Of a stretch of 64,000 bases of DNA, positions 10,258 through 20,941 are shown in pieces. This stretch comes from Portulaca oleracea (Eukaryota; Streptophyta; Magnoliopsida; Caryophyllales; Portulacaceae). How positions within the stretch are numbered: position 1 is the stretch's first letter; the number at the start of each line of letters is the position of its first letter. The notes below the pieces were generated by a model that had not been told where the DNA came from, ran no database searches, and saw only the letters and a list, made by a program, of their open reading frames with translations. Made by a program: the position numbers and the translations under genes. The DNA lies in contig CM055884.1 in NCBI GenBank assembly GCA_029582165.1, positions 11,102,537 to 11,166,536 on the forward strand. Reading direction: 5' to 3'.

Positions 10258-12118
10258 TGTAACACCCCCAGGTTACTAACCACTAGATTAAGCTAATGAT
10301 TCACCTAACCCAATGATTAGCAGCGGATAAACACCTGAGAGAATTATCGTCGTCCACGGAGGTGGACAAGGCTAAGACTAAACCCAACAAAAGCAATCAA
10401 CCATATACCAACTTCAATCATGCATCATCAGCATAGCTTAACTTAAACTACCTCAAAACAACATAAAACAACCCCAAAAGAAATTATACAAACCATTAAA
10501 TCACAATTCCTTTTAATAAATCCTTCATGGAGAGCCTCTAACCACCTTCAGATTCCTTAAGGTGCTCTAGGGTTTCGTCCTCCCGAGGCTTTTCCATTCT
10601 CCTTTGCCGAGATTCCTAAAAAGAAAACATAAAACTTCGAAATGTGAGCTAAACTCAGTACGTATACCCCTAACACGTAAGAATCTTTTCGTAATTCGTT
10701 ATAGCCAGTTAGCGCGGTTCCAAAACCATTAATAACAACGTAATAACAGTTTAACAATAAGAGTAGCATAACTTACATAGCTTGACCATAACTTAACCTG
10801 AACATGAAGAAATATAACTGAACATGTACTTAAATCACAACTTAAATAAAAATTATTTATGAGTTCTTCCTTTTAAAGGTAACTGGATAACCATAAACTT
10901 GTTTGAAATCAAACAAGATCAGGCATGAACTGACATAGACATACACATGAAACCTTCCCATAAACATGACGTTAACTTCCATAAAACAAAACTTATAATC
11001 CTTGGTAAGTAACTGAAGCAACTTTACTTTGATCCCAATAATTTGGAAACTTAAGGTACATAAACCTTGGTATATCATACCACTTAATACGTGACACAAA
11101 CCGTACTTGGAACACATGACTTAGAAAGTGACCAGTAAATTACGTCATAAAACACGAGTTACAACGTATTCCCGACATATAGCATAAATTGTTACTTCAA
11201 ACTAACCATAAAGTGTGACTTATAACATGTTGTAAAATATACTAAAAAACCATAAACAAGTCCTATAAGACTTAAACACTTAACTTAAATCTCTGAAGTA
11301 CTTAGTTACTTAAAACTTAGTTGTCGTATTATTATCCTGAAGGTCCCCTACTTGCGATCATCGGCTAAGCCTCCGAATGCGCATACCCGGTCCGATCGGG
11401 AGATCCGGATGGTGGATAATTATCCTACACTGGCCAAGTTTCCATGTTGTGTAACTAAGGCACTCCAGTTATATTTTTTTTGGGTGCACTAAGGCACATA
11501 TATAATTAACTTGGGGTGCACAAAGACACATAAGCATATTTTTCCTTGGTGTGCACTAAGGCACTATAAACGTGGTGTGCACTAAGGCACCATAAACATG
11601 GGCAGAGCTTTTATTAATGTCTAAAACTTGAAAACTTAAACCTTGATACCTTGACCTTGGATTCTTATTAAAACTAGTTCCTTAAACTACCCTTTTCCAA
11701 TCATAACTTAAAGATATAATCTTGTAATCTCCTTGAATAAGACTTGTACTTATAAAAGGGAATTTATTCATGAAATGACCCAACCAACCAAAGCATAGAA
11801 TCATCGTAAAAGTTTCTAACATAAAGGGTACGCCACATAAATACTTAGAAATAACTGTGAAATTATCATGGTAAATTGACCTGAATTACTTACCAAAAAT
11901 CTATGAGAACTTGCATATATTTTGAACATAAATCATGATACTTTACAAATAAACATAGATAACATAAAATAAACTTAGAACTTAACATAAATGATTAATT
12001 CATGATATTATTCATAAAAGGTCAGACAATATACGTACCTGAAGACTTAAGAACACGTACGGAACGAGCAGGGACTTGAACAGTGGTGCAACGATCTCTT
12101 GGAGGGACTTACAAGAAA
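10258..12118 (-). repeat. 5' LTR of the chromovirus, truncated
   Basis: Matches 1305-2972 nearly base for base, with a few per cent differences by eye, plus 196 bp that the other copy has lost. Similarity stops abruptly at 12118 (partner position 2972). The remaining roughly 2.3 kb, which would carry the element's promoter, is absent. The sequence from 12119 onward resembles nothing in the other LTR. The truncation could be a deletion or replacement by an older flank. Confidence 0.85.
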
Positions 12119-13258
12119 GAAAACCTTTCAAAACCAAACACGTACAAAACCAATTTGAAAATCATTTGGAAACCGTTGTAGGAACCAAGAAGACAAGAGA
12201 ACTGACAAAAAGATAACTCCATACCTTTCTACTCCAAGTAAGGAACAGTAAAGCGCGTGAACTAGATGTACGTGATAAAACATAAAACAAAAAGAAAGCA
12301 CGGGAAACACACACAAAAAAAAAAGGAAAGAAAAACCATGGTGTTCTGCCAACATTCTCTCGCCCGACTACCTTAGTCTTAGCCCACCAAACATTCATAT
12401 TACGTGTCATGTCTTCCACTAAGCCTACATGTTTCAAATCACCTCTAATTAAGCACCTACCTCATAGGCATTCTAGGCCTCCCACACCTGCGACGAAGTA
12501 GCGGTAATGTAATCTTTTCACAACTGAATTAGTTAGTTATTACTTTATCCTTCTCATTTTATCTGTCAACTTAGTCTACACGTTAGTCAAACTTCGATCA
12601 TCAATTTCTCAATGTATACAATGTTCCGCCATACAAAAAACACGATTACACGCCTATCAAATTATGAACATTTTTACCATTAATTTCTCAATGTATGCAA
12701 TGTTGTATCATACAAAACACTATTATTTTTATTATATTAAAAATGAAAAATACTATACCAGAAGTATAGTGTTACAATTTTTTTAATAATATACTATGCG
12801 ACAAATTGTCGCTTAAGGCATTGAAAATCGAAACATATTTTATATTTCCTCCATTTCTTAATAATTATCATTTTAACTTTTTTTAAGAGGACATTTCATT
12901 CATTAAATAGCCATAAGGCATCTACAATATGTACTTGACTTGAAAAAAATACGAATCCTTGTATCAAAATATAACCTAAATCTAGAAGAAACTACTTATT
13001 CATACATAGATTGATCTTCTTCTCACTCTTCTTGTTTCGAACAATAATTTAGAGAAGTATCTTACAAATCTTGATTACGTTTTCCAAAAGAGATCGATCC
13101 ATTGATCCACTGTTGTTCGACTTGTCAAACAAATATGTTCAAGAAAGATAAACAATTATAAAACAAAAAAAACAAGCAAAAACATAAAGGCCTACAATGA
13201 TATTGGAAGGACAAACAGTAAAATTAAATATATATATTTACTCTCTCTAATTCTACTA
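12119..13258. other. Gene-free AT-rich stretch
   Basis: Follows the truncated LTR. Overlapping short minus-strand frames (12128-12437) have no recognisable domain and look like chance frames. A run resembling one Stowaway end occurs near 12847 (TCCTCCATTTC) without a clear partner. Nothing else is supported. Confidence 0.4.
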
Positions 13259-13478
13259 GGCCGTGTTCTTTTGTGCGATTGGTGAACAGTATGGTAAAAT
13301 TTGGTAAAATGTAGTGAATTGTGGTAGGTGGAGTAAGTGTGGAGAGAGAATGTGAAAGGTAAATGAGAAAAGTGAGGAGATTTATTGGTAATGATTGTGG
13401 TAAAGTGTGGAAGATTATTGAGTAGTATGGTGAGTTGTGGTACCACGCCGCACCGCATCACGACATATAAAAGAACAA
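13259..13478. mobile_element. Tourist-like MITE, GTGGTA-rich family
   Basis: Begins GGCCGTGTTCTTTTGTGCG and ends with AAAGAACA, an imperfect inverted end. The interior is full of GTGGTA/TGTGGTAA motifs, like the copies at 22715, 26885 and 30957. The right end is worn, so no target duplication is clear. Confidence 0.6.
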
Positions 13479-13479
13479 T

Positions 13480-13809
13480 TTAATATATATATTCTTCATT
13501 CTTCATCATTAATATTTACCAATTCATGTAATTTCATAAAAGATTTCCTAAACTTTATTGATTATCTTAATTTTTCCCCATTTCTCCAAAATAGCAAATA
13601 AAAAGGGACGGGAGAAGTATATACTCATTACTCAAACCACATGCAATTTTTTTTTTACCCGAGCAAAGAAAATACAATAAAAAGTAAAAACCACGTAATT
13701 TCATAAAAACCACATGCAATTTGTATGTACGCACCACATGCAATACGTTTCACCCTAAAAAATCTTTTTAAAATACATATTTCAACTCTCACAATTTTGT
13801 ACCCAAAAA

Positions 13810-13878
<69 letters not shown>

Positions 13879-15130
13879 CACGCACACCTATATCTGTGTA
13901 TTTTTGTTTTAAAAATGCAATTTGTATTATTTGTACAATTCTTATACAAAATGAGCTAGTTTCCGTTGAAGAAAAAGGCAGCTTACCAACCTTCAGTATC
14001 AAGCCCACAAATCCATTCACTTTCCTAGAATTAAAATACCTTATTTGTCCTTGGCAAAAGGTTATAAATATCACACAAATCCCAAGGCTTCCAACATAAA
14101 AATGATAAAATGGGTAGAGAGGAAAGGCATACCTCCTTTCAACTCACTGTCATTTTTTGAACATCTGTTGTGAATAATAGAATTGGAAACACAATAGATT
14201 AGATATAATAACAACAGTAAACTGTGAATAATATAATTGAAAATACAATAGATTAGATATAATAACAACAACAGTAAACTCTTAGGATTAGGTGTAAATA
14301 TTCTTTTGAAGGGGCTCACATTAATCTGTCAAAACATCTATCTAATTCAACGTATTCTATTAATAGGATTGACATATAAAATCAAACATTTGCAATATAT
14401 CCTTAGAAAACTAATCTAATTAAAATAAAGTTTAAATATCCAATCCAAGATAAATAATATAGTATAACATTAGTCTCGAAAAAAGAAAAAAAAATTAGAC
14501 AAAAATAACTCAAAGTAAATAATGATGTCTATGACTCCAATCCAACCCAACCAAGATATTAATCTCTTTCGGGGTTACTAATTGCTACTAAACCCAAATA
14601 TATTAAATCAAATCCAATTCATAATGATTCAAACATTTGATAATTGCAAATTTTATCATGTCCACAAATGTAGTCAAATTGATTGTGGTATCTTGTATGT
14701 CTACCCTCCATCCTCCAAAAAAAATTATTATTTATTTTCCAATATCTATTCCTAAGAGAACATAATATATTGAAATAGAAAACAAAAAAATTTCCACAAA
14801 TGACATCCAAGAAGCCCAAAAACGAAAAGAAAAAGGGAGTTAAATACGATACTCCCACACCTTCATTGCAATTTATATAATTCCAAAGTGACTCCTTTGT
14901 TTTTTTGTTTTTTTTTCAACATAACCCAAATAGATAGATCTTCAACAAATTAACCTCTATCCTTTCTATTTTCTCCTCTGTTTCCAGATTTGACAACCCA
15001 AGAATCGAATATTTACATGTGCTCTCAAGATCAATGTGAAGCAACCCAAAATTAAAGCTACCGGTGCATGGAGAAAAACAATAGAGTACATAAAGCCCAT
15101 GCACCTGTTGCTGCCCTACTGCTGTTATAT
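13480..15130. other. Gene-free region with microsatellite and duplication
   Basis: Contains a (TA)n run at 13813-13875 and a tandem duplication of about 57 bp at 14170-14281 (shared core CAATAGATTAGATATAATAA). The open frames here follow the (TA)n run on both strands and encode Tyr-Ile repeats, so they are not genes. Confidence 0.5.
13813..13875. repeat. (TA)n microsatellite
   Basis: An uninterrupted run of about 30 TA units. Confidence 0.95.
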
Positions 15131-15134
15131 CCCC

Positions 15135-15340
15135 ATAGTACCGTGCAAGTTTTGCACAAAGAATTTCGATTCTAACAAAGTTTTGCACAATGATATAAAC
15201 GATTTTATATACAAATGAAAAAAAAGATCATGTATTTATAAAGAATTTCGATTCTAATAAAGTTTTGCACAATTGTTTATAAAGAATATAATATCATGTA
15301 TTTATAAAGAATTTGTAATCGTTTATAAAGTTTTGCACAA
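15135..15340. repeat. Local repeats of AAAGTTTTGCACAAT
   Basis: The motif AAAGTTTTGCACAAT occurs three times, with a related AGTTTTGCACAAAG, mixed with copies of TTTATAAAGAATTT and ATTTCGATTCTAA. This is a small block of scrambled short duplications next to the inverted LTR structure. Confidence 0.65.
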
Positions 15341-15869
15341 TGAAGATTATGGTCAAGACTTGTCCAAGTTTGGTCTGTTACTACTTCAGCTACTCGCACT
15401 ATAAATACAAGGAGCCATTGGTCATTCAAGAGTACAAGAGAAGAAACACGAGACACAAGCATATATCACACTTGAGCATTATTGTTGTTGAGCGTGTGAT
15501 TACAAAGAATTTTGTATTGAGCTATTGATTAGAGTTGTTGAGATAGTTTACTAGGGAGATCGAGGACTAAGAGTTGAGAGGTCAATTCCCCGCACTTGAT
15601 TGAGAGGTGATAGTAGAGAAGCTCTAAGATCAATTGTCAAAGTTCATCCTAATAACAGATCGAAGTTCAATCCTAGAGTTGGAGAACTCTAGGCAGTGAT
15701 GTACTCCAAAATTGAATTCGGGGGAACATTGTTAACAATCACCGTGTTTTGTCTCTTTTATTTTTCGTTGTTTATTTCCGCAGTTTAATTTATGCATTTT
15801 ATTTTGTTTAATATTTTTGTGATCATCCTATTCAACCCCCTCCCCCTCTGGAGTAATCTTATTTCTTCA
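15341..15869 (+). repeat. LTR (left arm of an inverted LTR pair)
   Basis: Starts TGAAGATTATGG and ends TTTCTTCA. It is followed one base later by TTGGTATCAGAGCC (15871-15884), an exact initiator-Met tRNA primer binding site. A TATA-like CTATAAATACAAGG lies near 15400. This is a 5' LTR in plus orientation of a small LTR element (Copia or TRIM type; no coding region follows). Instead of internal sequence, an inverted copy of the same LTR follows. Confidence 0.7.
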
Positions 15870-15870
15870 A

Positions 15871-15884
15871 TTGGTATCAGAGCC
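15871..15884 (+). promoter_or_regulatory. tRNA-iMet primer binding site
   Basis: TTGGTATCAGAGCC, containing the 12-base plant initiator-Met tRNA complement TGGTATCAGAGC, directly downstream of an LTR end. Confidence 0.8.
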
Positions 15885-16215
15885 TAGAGGGGGATGTATA
15901 GGGAATCACAAAAATATTAAACAAAATAAAATGTGTAAATGAAAATGTGGAGATAAATCGCAAAAATAAAAGAGACAAAACACGGTGGTTATTAACAATG
16001 TTTCTCCGAATTCAATTTTGGAGTATGTCACCACCTAGAGTTCTTCAACTCTAGGATTGAACTTTGATCTCTTATTAGGATAGACTTTGACAATCGATCT
16101 TGGAGTCTTTTATACTCTCAAGATCACACCATTCGAAATCACTTCTCAATCAAGTGTGGGGAGTTGACCTCTCAACTCTTAATTAGTCCTCTCCCTAATA
16201 AACTATCTCCACAAC

Positions 16216-17163
16216 CAGGGGCGAAGCTATTAAGGGTCAAGGGTGGTCAGTTAACCCCCCAACTTTTTTGGAAAAATAAATAGTTTAGAACTATTTTAGT
16301 GTTAAAAATAATATATATAATAATTTGTGGGAAATTGATTCAACCTTGATCACATAGCCGGATGGTAAATCTGCGAAAGTTTACTGGCGCGCCTTGTTAC
16401 CCTTGAGGTCAGGAGTTAATTCAAATTATATAGTTTATTTATTTGATTCATTGACGACAAATTAAAATATTCTTGTGAGATGGTGATTCTATTATTGTTT
16501 ATTGTTGATTCTAATAATTAAATTTGTATTGAACAATTAATAAATTTGCGTATTTTGTGATGAAATAGCAATTTATTGAATAGAACGATTAGAGTTCTTA
16601 GTTTTATTTTGTTCAAATATTCATGATTTTGATTGTTTTGAATTTATAAAGTTAATTCAAACTATGGAGAAATTTTTTATTGTTGATTTCTAATAATCAA
16701 ATTTTTTAGTATAATCAAATATGAATATGTTTTAGCGGATGTTTTGAGTTTGGTTGATACTAAAAAGCAATTGAACTTTCCTCACCTATATCGACTTGTG
16801 ACTTTAGCATTGTTTTACCGGTTTCTACAGCAAGCGTTGAAATAGTCTTCTCTGCAATGAAATTCATAAAGACTACACTGCACGACAAAATTCAGATGAT
16901 TTTTTAAGTGACAATGTTGTCACTTATTTTGAAGATGATCTTTTTGGTAATGTGACCAACGAGGAAATTATGCTTTACTATCAAAACATGACTACTCGTC
17001 GAGAGCAACTTTAGATTTAAGGTATGTATTTTTATTTTCCAAACTATGTCATTAAAATTTATGTTATTTGAATATGTTAATTTTTTAGATTTTGTTTCAA
17101 TATAATTTTTTTTATTAAATTTTATCTTGACACCCCTGACTTTGAATCCTGGCTTCGTCACTG
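16216..17163. mobile_element. Internally deleted hAT transposon
   Basis: Ends are CAGGGGCGAAGC (left) and GCTTCGTCACTG (right), imperfect inverted repeats of hAT type. It is flanked by a perfect 8-bp duplication, TCCACAAC, at 16208-16215 and 17164-17171, the standard hAT footprint. The inside keeps only a piece of the transposase C terminus, so it is non-autonomous. Confidence 0.88.
16730..17000 (+). pseudogene. hAT transposase C-terminal fragment
   Basis: Plus-strand frames, with shifts, read LNFPHLYRLVTLAL, then VSTASVEIVFSAMKFIKTTLHDKI, then DDFLSDNVVTYFEDDLFGNVTNEEIMLYYQNM. The P.S.A..ER.FS..K.IK..L pattern followed by ..V.Y.E.D.F is the hAT family dimerisation domain as found in TTF-type zinc-finger transposases. 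The Arg usually following VE is lost and frames are broken. The N-terminal zinc finger and catalytic core are absent. Confidence 0.75.
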
Positions 17164-17839
17164 TCCACAACCCTAATTAATAGCTCAATACAAATTTTTG
17201 TAATCTCACACACAACAATAATAAGAAACAATAATGCTCGAGTGAGATATATGTTTGTGTCTTGTACGTTTCTCTTGTACTCTTCAATGGTCAAGATTTC
17301 TTGTATTTCTAGTGCAAGTAGCCAAAGTAGCAAAGGATCAAACTTTAACAATTCTTGATCATAATCTTTATACAATGAATATAGCATTTTGGTCTTATTT
17401 TCTTCATTCCTTTGCATCATGTAATCCTACTTACCATAATATCTTTCCTTTGATTTTGTCACGTCAAATTAAACATGCACAATCATCATATGATTAATAG
17501 ACTTGATTGTAACTATAGACATGAAAGAAGGAATATTTTCCTTCTAAAGCTTTATATGGCAAAACATTACACGTGTATAATCCATAATCAGCATAAATGA
17601 TCTCAATATTACATAAATAATGTAATCATATCAATTTACCCAATAGGCCAATAATTATATAGTTAAATCAATTAACATCCATAATTATAATTGATTTCAA
17701 TATTGATCATAATAGGTAATTATTTAGATAATATAACTATTGTATTCAATATTCTCATTAACAATTATATCTTGCATCAATCAATTAAAGATATTGTATC
17801 TATAATTATATAAATTTGATATTCATCATAATTTTGAAG

Positions 17840-18223
17840 GGTTTAGTGGTGTATTTGGTTCCATGAGTTTCCTAAGAAAGTTAGTCAACTTTCTCAAGGT
17901 TGGCTAACTTTCTCATGTTTAAGAGTAAAAATAGATTGGAAAATTTTTTAACTAGAACCCACAATTTTCCCATGGATCATGGTGAAAACTTTCCCGGGGT
18001 GTGGGAAAGTTTCTTTCCCATGGAAATGAAACCTTTTTGTAACTCAACTTCCCAAAATGCCCCTAAAAATATATTTTATAAATTAATATATAAGGATAGT
18101 TTATACATTTCAAATAAACTTTCCTACAAAGTTTATCATGTTAACCAAACACTGTGAAATATTTTCCCAGCAAAAAATTTCCTAGGAAATATTTTTCCTG
18201 GGAAAGAACCAAACGCACCAAAT
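17840..18223. mobile_element. MITE with GGTGYRTTTGGTTC ends
   Basis: Left end GGTGTATTTGGTTC near 17849 and right end GAACCAAACGCACC ending about 18220. The interior has many CTTTCCCA and TTTCCTAGG-type blocks in both orientations. A related shorter copy lies at 61486-61704. The ends resemble PIF/Harbinger or similar MITEs; target duplications are not clear. Confidence 0.65.
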
Positions 18224-18411
18224 TATAACAATCAAATCTTGCCTTTTATGATTTAGATAATCCTTACTAATAATTGATTCCTTTTGTCTTACATCAAAAT
18301 AATATCAAGTATATACTAAAAGTAACTAACAAAATTATTAATTATTTAACTTTTTAACTAACTTTATTTGTTTAATATTATTGGTTCACAATTTCAATTG
18401 CATATTAATCA

Positions 18412-18660
18412 CTCCCTTTGTTTCCATATTATTTGTCACATTTGAAAATTGTGTCGTTTAACTGATCTTGAGCAAAAATTTCACAATATATACAATGACT
18501 TGTTAAATAAAGTTACTACCATTAGATTCGTAATGAAAAATATTATCTTAAAAGTATAACATTGCAATTCTTAATAAAAACATCAGACATTATCAATCAA
18601 AAAGTGACATTAGAGACCGTGACAATCAACTAAGGGACAAATAATATGACAAAGAGGGAG
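18412..18660. mobile_element. Stowaway-type MITE
   Basis: Left end CTCCCTTTGTTTCCATATTA and right end TAATATGACAAAGAGGGAG, followed by TA. The inverted CTCCCT...AGGGAG ends are the Tc1/mariner Stowaway signature. Non-coding. Confidence 0.75.
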
Positions 18661-18780
18661 TACTACTTTTATTATTTTACAATTTAACATTCACAAAATC
18701 AACCCTAAATTTAGATTTTAGTTAAGCATATTTAATTAAAATTCTCACTAAACACCTAATAAATTTTTGTGATACTTTTA

Positions 18781-20328
18781 TGGAAAATTGGATTCTAATG
18801 GTCTCTACTTTCAGGTTTTGTATGTCAATACTCCCAACTTTATTTTTGTAGTCCGGTGGTCCAAAAATAATAATAATAATTGTATTCTAGTGGTACCAAA
18901 TCTACCTCCATATTTTTTATATTTTTTTATTTCTGTCCCATATTTTTTTTTTCATTCCTACCCTCAGAAAGGCTATTAAGTGTAGTTAGTAAAAAAAAAT
19001 TTAATTTTTTTTTTGAGAATCCAATCAAAGATTAAGATTTTTTAAAGGAATAAAAATGAAAAAATCGAAAAAAGTTGAAAAAAATTTAAAAAAAATCATT
19101 AAAAATCATGAGGACGTGTTATGATACGTTTTGAATTAAATGGAAGTCAAAATCTATGATATTTAAGGTATACACTCGGTAGTATCCCACCAGAATACAA
19201 TTTTCATTTTTTTTTTAGACTACCAGAATACAAAAACAAAGTAGGAATTATGAGCATACAAAAGCTCAAAATATGGATTAGTAGAACGGTTTTGCTAATC
19301 GTCGCCCTGGGGGCGATGGTTAAGAGAGAATCTTACCTATTTTTTTTATTTTGTGAATCTTATATAAAATAATAAAAGATTACATTTCTAATAAAAAAAT
19401 GTTATATTATCTAATCAAATCTACAAAAATCTCATCATTACCTAATTAACATTTTCTAATTATTGAGATTTTATTTCCGCAAACCATTTATACTCAGTCA
19501 TTCGACAGTCTGAGTAAAACACAAACATGCAACACTTTGTATGATGTTTTGGACCTTCTGCAATTAGGGACTCCACCCAACTATAGAGAAGACAAAGGTA
19601 ATTGGTAATTTGTACATTACAGAGCCACCATAACCCTCAGCTTCAAGTATTGTAACAATACTAAAATAATAGGAAGGAAACTGAATCATTTAAATATATG
19701 ATTAACTTATTAAGGATTGCAAAAAACTGCCACAGGAGCAGCCTTCAGTAATAGCTAAAATTACACAACCGGAAGATGGTAACCACAGTTACAAGTATTG
19801 ACTCAGTATCAATTGTCCGAAAACAAAAGGAATGTCGTATGAATGAGAATAATGCTGTCATAGCCCATCTCCAAGGGCAAAGGAGAAGATTACGAGTGAA
19901 AAAAGATGGGACTAACGTAACTTGTTGCAGCTCAAAACTCGAAAACAAAATCATGAATGCTATGATACAAACAGGGTTGCAAAGTGATGTATCCAGCAGC
20001 AGCCACTACTCGATGACTACCCTCAGGTCTCAGCAGAGCGTCTGCTTTCATCATCCCAACTAGGATTCTTTCATAGATAGATTTGATTAGATAATATAAT
20101 ATTTTTTGTATACAGAGTTTATATTTAAAAAGATAATTAGAAAATTTTAATTAGGTAATGATAAGATTTTTGTAGATTTGATTAGATAATATAACATTTT
20201 TTATTGGAAAGGTAATCTTTTATTATTTTATATAAGAATTACAAAATAAAAAAAATAGGTAAGATTCTATCTTAACCATCGCCCACAGGGCGACGATTAG
20301 CAAAACTGTTATTCCGAATCCAATTTTC
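18781..20328. mobile_element. Foldback MITE split by a Pack-MULE-like element
   Basis: Outer ends are GGAAAATTGGATTC (18781) and GAATCCAATTTTCC (about 20314-20327). The left arm 18813-18905 pairs with the reverse complement of 19175-19275 (shared TTTTGTAT, TTTGTTTTTGTA and TTGTATTCTRGTGG patterns). The distance from inner right arm to outer right end is explained if the element at about 19285-20310 inserted near the right end. Confidence 0.6.
19285..20310. mobile_element. Long-TIR element with non-TE interior (Pack-MULE-like)
   Basis: The left arm (about 19285-19475) and right arm (about 20110-20310) are inverted copies. Both carry AGTTTTGCTAATCGTCGCCC or a one-base variant, GCGATGGTTAAGA, AATCTTACC and TTTGATTAGATAATATAA in opposite orientation. 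Arms of about 190 bp fit Mutator-like elements. The interior (about 19495-20060) is more complex and less AT-rich, with an 95-codon plus-strand frame at 19776-20063 of no known family. It looks like captured host sequence. No 9-bp duplication is visible, so the superfamily is inferred from arm length only. Confidence 0.55.
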
Positions 20329-20421
20329 CCATTTTTATTTCCACACAATCTTCGAAAGAAAGATAAAATGAAACAGAGGGCATAATAAAAATGACCGAAA
20401 GGAGTACTTTGTTAATAGTTA

Positions 20422-20693
20422 CTTCCTCAATTTCATATTATTTGCTTCTTAATAGGTTATCACGGTTTACAATGTCATTCTTTAATTGATAATTTCTTAT
20501 ATAATATTTAGTTAACAATTACAATATTATAGTTATACGATAATATTTTTCTTTATGAATTTAATAATTGATAATTTTATCTATGAAATCAATGTATATA
20601 TTGAAAAATTTATGATCAATAATTTAAAGACAGAATCCTTTCCAAATACAATAATTAATATGAAAGTGATAGAGTAATATGGAACACAAAGAG
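20422..20693. mobile_element. Stowaway-type MITE, worn
   Basis: Left CTTCCTCAATTTCATATTA, right TAATATGGAACACAAAGAG, with TA on both sides (20420-20421 and 20694-20695). The ends are diverged from the CTCCCT consensus. Confidence 0.55.
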
Positions 20694-20941
20694 TATTTTC
20701 TTCTTTTTGTTCTTTTTTTATCACTTCTTTTTTTTTTTTTTTTGGATTAGAGGGAGTACCTTTTTTTTTTTTTTGTTTTGTGTTCTGTTGTTGTCTTGTC
20801 TTGTAGAGGGAGTACTTTGTTAATAAAGGAAATGATCTCCCCATAATACCCCCGCCCCCCCTCAAATACCGCGTAGCCCCGTCTGACCCGTTAAAACCCG
20901 ATCGACCCGAGAGAGATTCCCGGCGAAGAAGACCGCCGTCA

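Larger units (their letters stand above)
1305..12118 (-). mobile_element. Degenerate Ty3/gypsy chromovirus
   Basis: LTR retrotransposon in minus orientation. The direct repeats 1305-2972 and 10258-12118 are LTR parts in the same orientation. The LTR edges read TGTAACACCC on the plus strand (TA instead of TG at 1305). Next to the right LTR is a tRNA-iMet-like primer binding site (10242-10253). Next to the left LTR is a purine tract (minus strand of 5251-5265). The minus-strand order is extra ORF, gag, protease, RT, RNase H, integrase, chromodomain, which is the Ty3/gypsy order; the terminal chromodomain and very long LTRs suggest the Tekay/Del group. Every coding part has stops, frameshifts or deletions, so the copy is not autonomous. 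The distal half of the element's 5' LTR is missing, so no target-site duplication can be checked. Confidence 0.9.
15888..17374 (-). repeat. Inverted LTR copy, split by a hAT element
   Basis: 15888-16207 and 17172-17374 together match the reverse complement of 15341-15860. Examples are the AAACACGGTG, CACCTAGAGTTC and GATTGAACTTTGATC segments, then AATAATGCTCGAGTGAGATATATG and TTGATCATAATC. About 25 bp of its end next to the primer site are missing. The 948-bp hAT element at 16216-17163 interrupts it. Confidence 0.7.

Noticed and set aside
12162..12437. 91-codon minus frame right of the truncated LTR
   Set aside because: Phe-rich, no domain, derived from A-rich DNA; treated as chance.
13655..14099. 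Overlapping 120-140-codon frames on both strands
   Set aside because: They are open only because they read through the (TA)n run, giving Tyr-Ile repeats; no domain and no splice context.
20581..20865. 94-codon minus frame upstream of the F-box gene
   Set aside because: Runs through poly-T and T-rich repeat sequence (Lys/Gln runs); better explained by a Stowaway MITE and homopolymers.
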